From a bacterium (GTDB lineage Bacteria; UBP15; UBA6099; DSWB01), in the NCBI GenBank assembly GCA_020061125.1, contig JAGUYV010000105.1, positions 1-6,267 of the forward strand: DNA of 6,267 bases, written 5' to 3'. The translations under genes and the position numbers were made by a program. Below, one piece after another: positions 5,759 to 6,267 of the stretch (position 1 is its first letter; each line of letters begins with the position of its first letter). Under the pieces are notes generated by a model. The model was not told where the DNA came from, ran no database searches, and saw nothing but the letters and a program-made list of their open reading frames with translations.

Positions 5759-6267
5759 ATGCACAGGACGCTGCGCACAGCCGCCGCCGTGCTGTTTTTG
5801 CTGTTCGTCATCTCTGCGCTTTTTCTCGCGCTGGTCCCGCAACGGGCGCGTGCGGCCACGGAGCCGCAGTACATCCGCAGCACACTGGATCAGGCCCAGC
5901 AGCTTGTGGACCTGGGCCAGGCAGAGCAGGCCATGGGCGTGCTGGACCAGATCGGCAGCGCGGGCGGAAGCTACTATCGCGTTCACCTGGTGCGCGCACA
6001 GGCTCTCATTCTTCTGGGCCGCTACGACACCGCGTATGACGAAACCCTGCGCGCGGGCGTGCTGGAACCCGGAGACCCGCGCGTGCTCCACTTCCAGGGC
6101 GTGTCCCTGTTTTATCTCAAACGCAGCAACGAAGCCCTGCCTCTGCTGGGCCGCGCCATTGAAATGGATCCGAATTTCTCGCAGGCCTACGAATACCGCG
6201 GGCTAATCTACCGGGATCTGGGGCTTACGGCCCAGGCCGAAGCCGATTTCCAGCGCGCCAGAACAGC
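5759..6267 (+). CDS. Exported TPR-repeat protein (3' part missing)
   Basis: 169 residues are visible before the right edge cuts the frame. Residues 1-32 form a signal peptide or N-terminal anchor: a basic start (MHRTLRTAAA), a long hydrophobic core (VLFLLFVISALFLALV, 11-26) and a possible cleavage after ARA at 32. Helical pairs of TPR type follow, near 36-68, 73-104, 107-140 and 141-169. The clearest unit has Gly114, Ala126, Ala133 and Pro138 (GRAIEMDPNF), continued by YEYRGLIYRDLG. Such repeats mediate protein-protein contacts, here probably in the periplasm or at the membrane; the partner is unknown. An in-frame ATG at 5723 would add 12 residues. I prefer 5759 because it gives a normal signal peptide and because the extra codons are AT-rich and unlike the rest. 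Against this choice, no Shine-Dalgarno precedes 5759, while AAAGGG lies 8 nt before 5723. Confidence 0.82.
   Translation, partial: MHRTLRTAAAVLFLLFVISALFLALVPQRARAATEPQYIRSTLDQAQQLVDLGQAEQAMGVLDQIGSAGGSYYRVHLVRAQALILLGRYDTAYDETLRAGVLEPGDPRVLHFQGVSLFYLKRSNEALPLLGRAIEMDPNFSQAYEYRGLIYRDLGLTAQAEADFQRART

Noticed and set aside
5850-6206. Plus-strand open frame (118 codons) overlapping the TPR gene in another frame
   Set aside because: It is Arg/Trp/Cys/Ser-rich and lies inside the frame that encodes a signal peptide and TPR repeats.
1-6267. CRISPR array, tRNA or rRNA, insertion sequence, attachment site
   Set aside because: No regular spaced repeats, tRNA-like cloverleaf, rRNA signature, transposase or terminal inverted repeats were seen. 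Coding is nearly continuous.

Overview
The window is GC-rich DNA from a Gram-negative (diderm) bacterium. The evidence for an outer membrane is a TolC-type outer-membrane efflux protein, a TolC-binding periplasmic adaptor and a putative lipoprotein. Coding third positions are strongly G/C. Nothing in the sequence fixes the phylum. A short CGCAGAGGG-type tandem tract is the only lineage-suggestive non-coding feature, and I recall similar tracts scattered through many unrelated bacterial genomes.

Positions 1-4697, all on the minus strand, form a tight five-gene unit. Read in transcription order it contains: a small Cys-patterned secreted protein or lipoprotein (4697-4221); a MacA/HlyD-like periplasmic adaptor (4163-2802); an ABC ATPase (2785-2111); a MacB-type permease (2105-894); and a TolC-family outer-membrane protein that starts at 864 and runs off the left edge. 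The gaps are 57, 16, 5 and 29 nt and each start has a plausible Shine-Dalgarno, so I read it as one operon. The last four genes give a complete tripartite MacAB-TolC-like exporter in which MacB is split into separate ATPase and permease chains. The substrate cannot be read from sequence. The first gene is the unusual member: three C-x6-C pairs separated by predicted helices, behind an Arg/Gly-rich linker.

Positions 4698-4953 are a divergent intergenic region. It holds a sigma70-like promoter for the rightward gene (TTGCCA-17-TAATAT), an extended -10 for the leftward operon, a stem-loop followed by a T-tract in the operon leader, and an 11-bp sequence repeated once in each leader.

Positions 4954-6267 are on the plus strand. 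They hold a 238-aa cytoplasmic protein of unrecognised family (4954-5670), an 88-nt gap carrying three 9-bp tandem units followed by an AT-rich island, and the start of an exported TPR protein (5759 to the right edge, truncated). No RNA genes, insertion sequences, CRISPR arrays or integration sites were seen. The window looks like ordinary chromosome with one efflux operon. The least explained parts are the Cys-repeat protein, the leader structure and the 238-aa protein.
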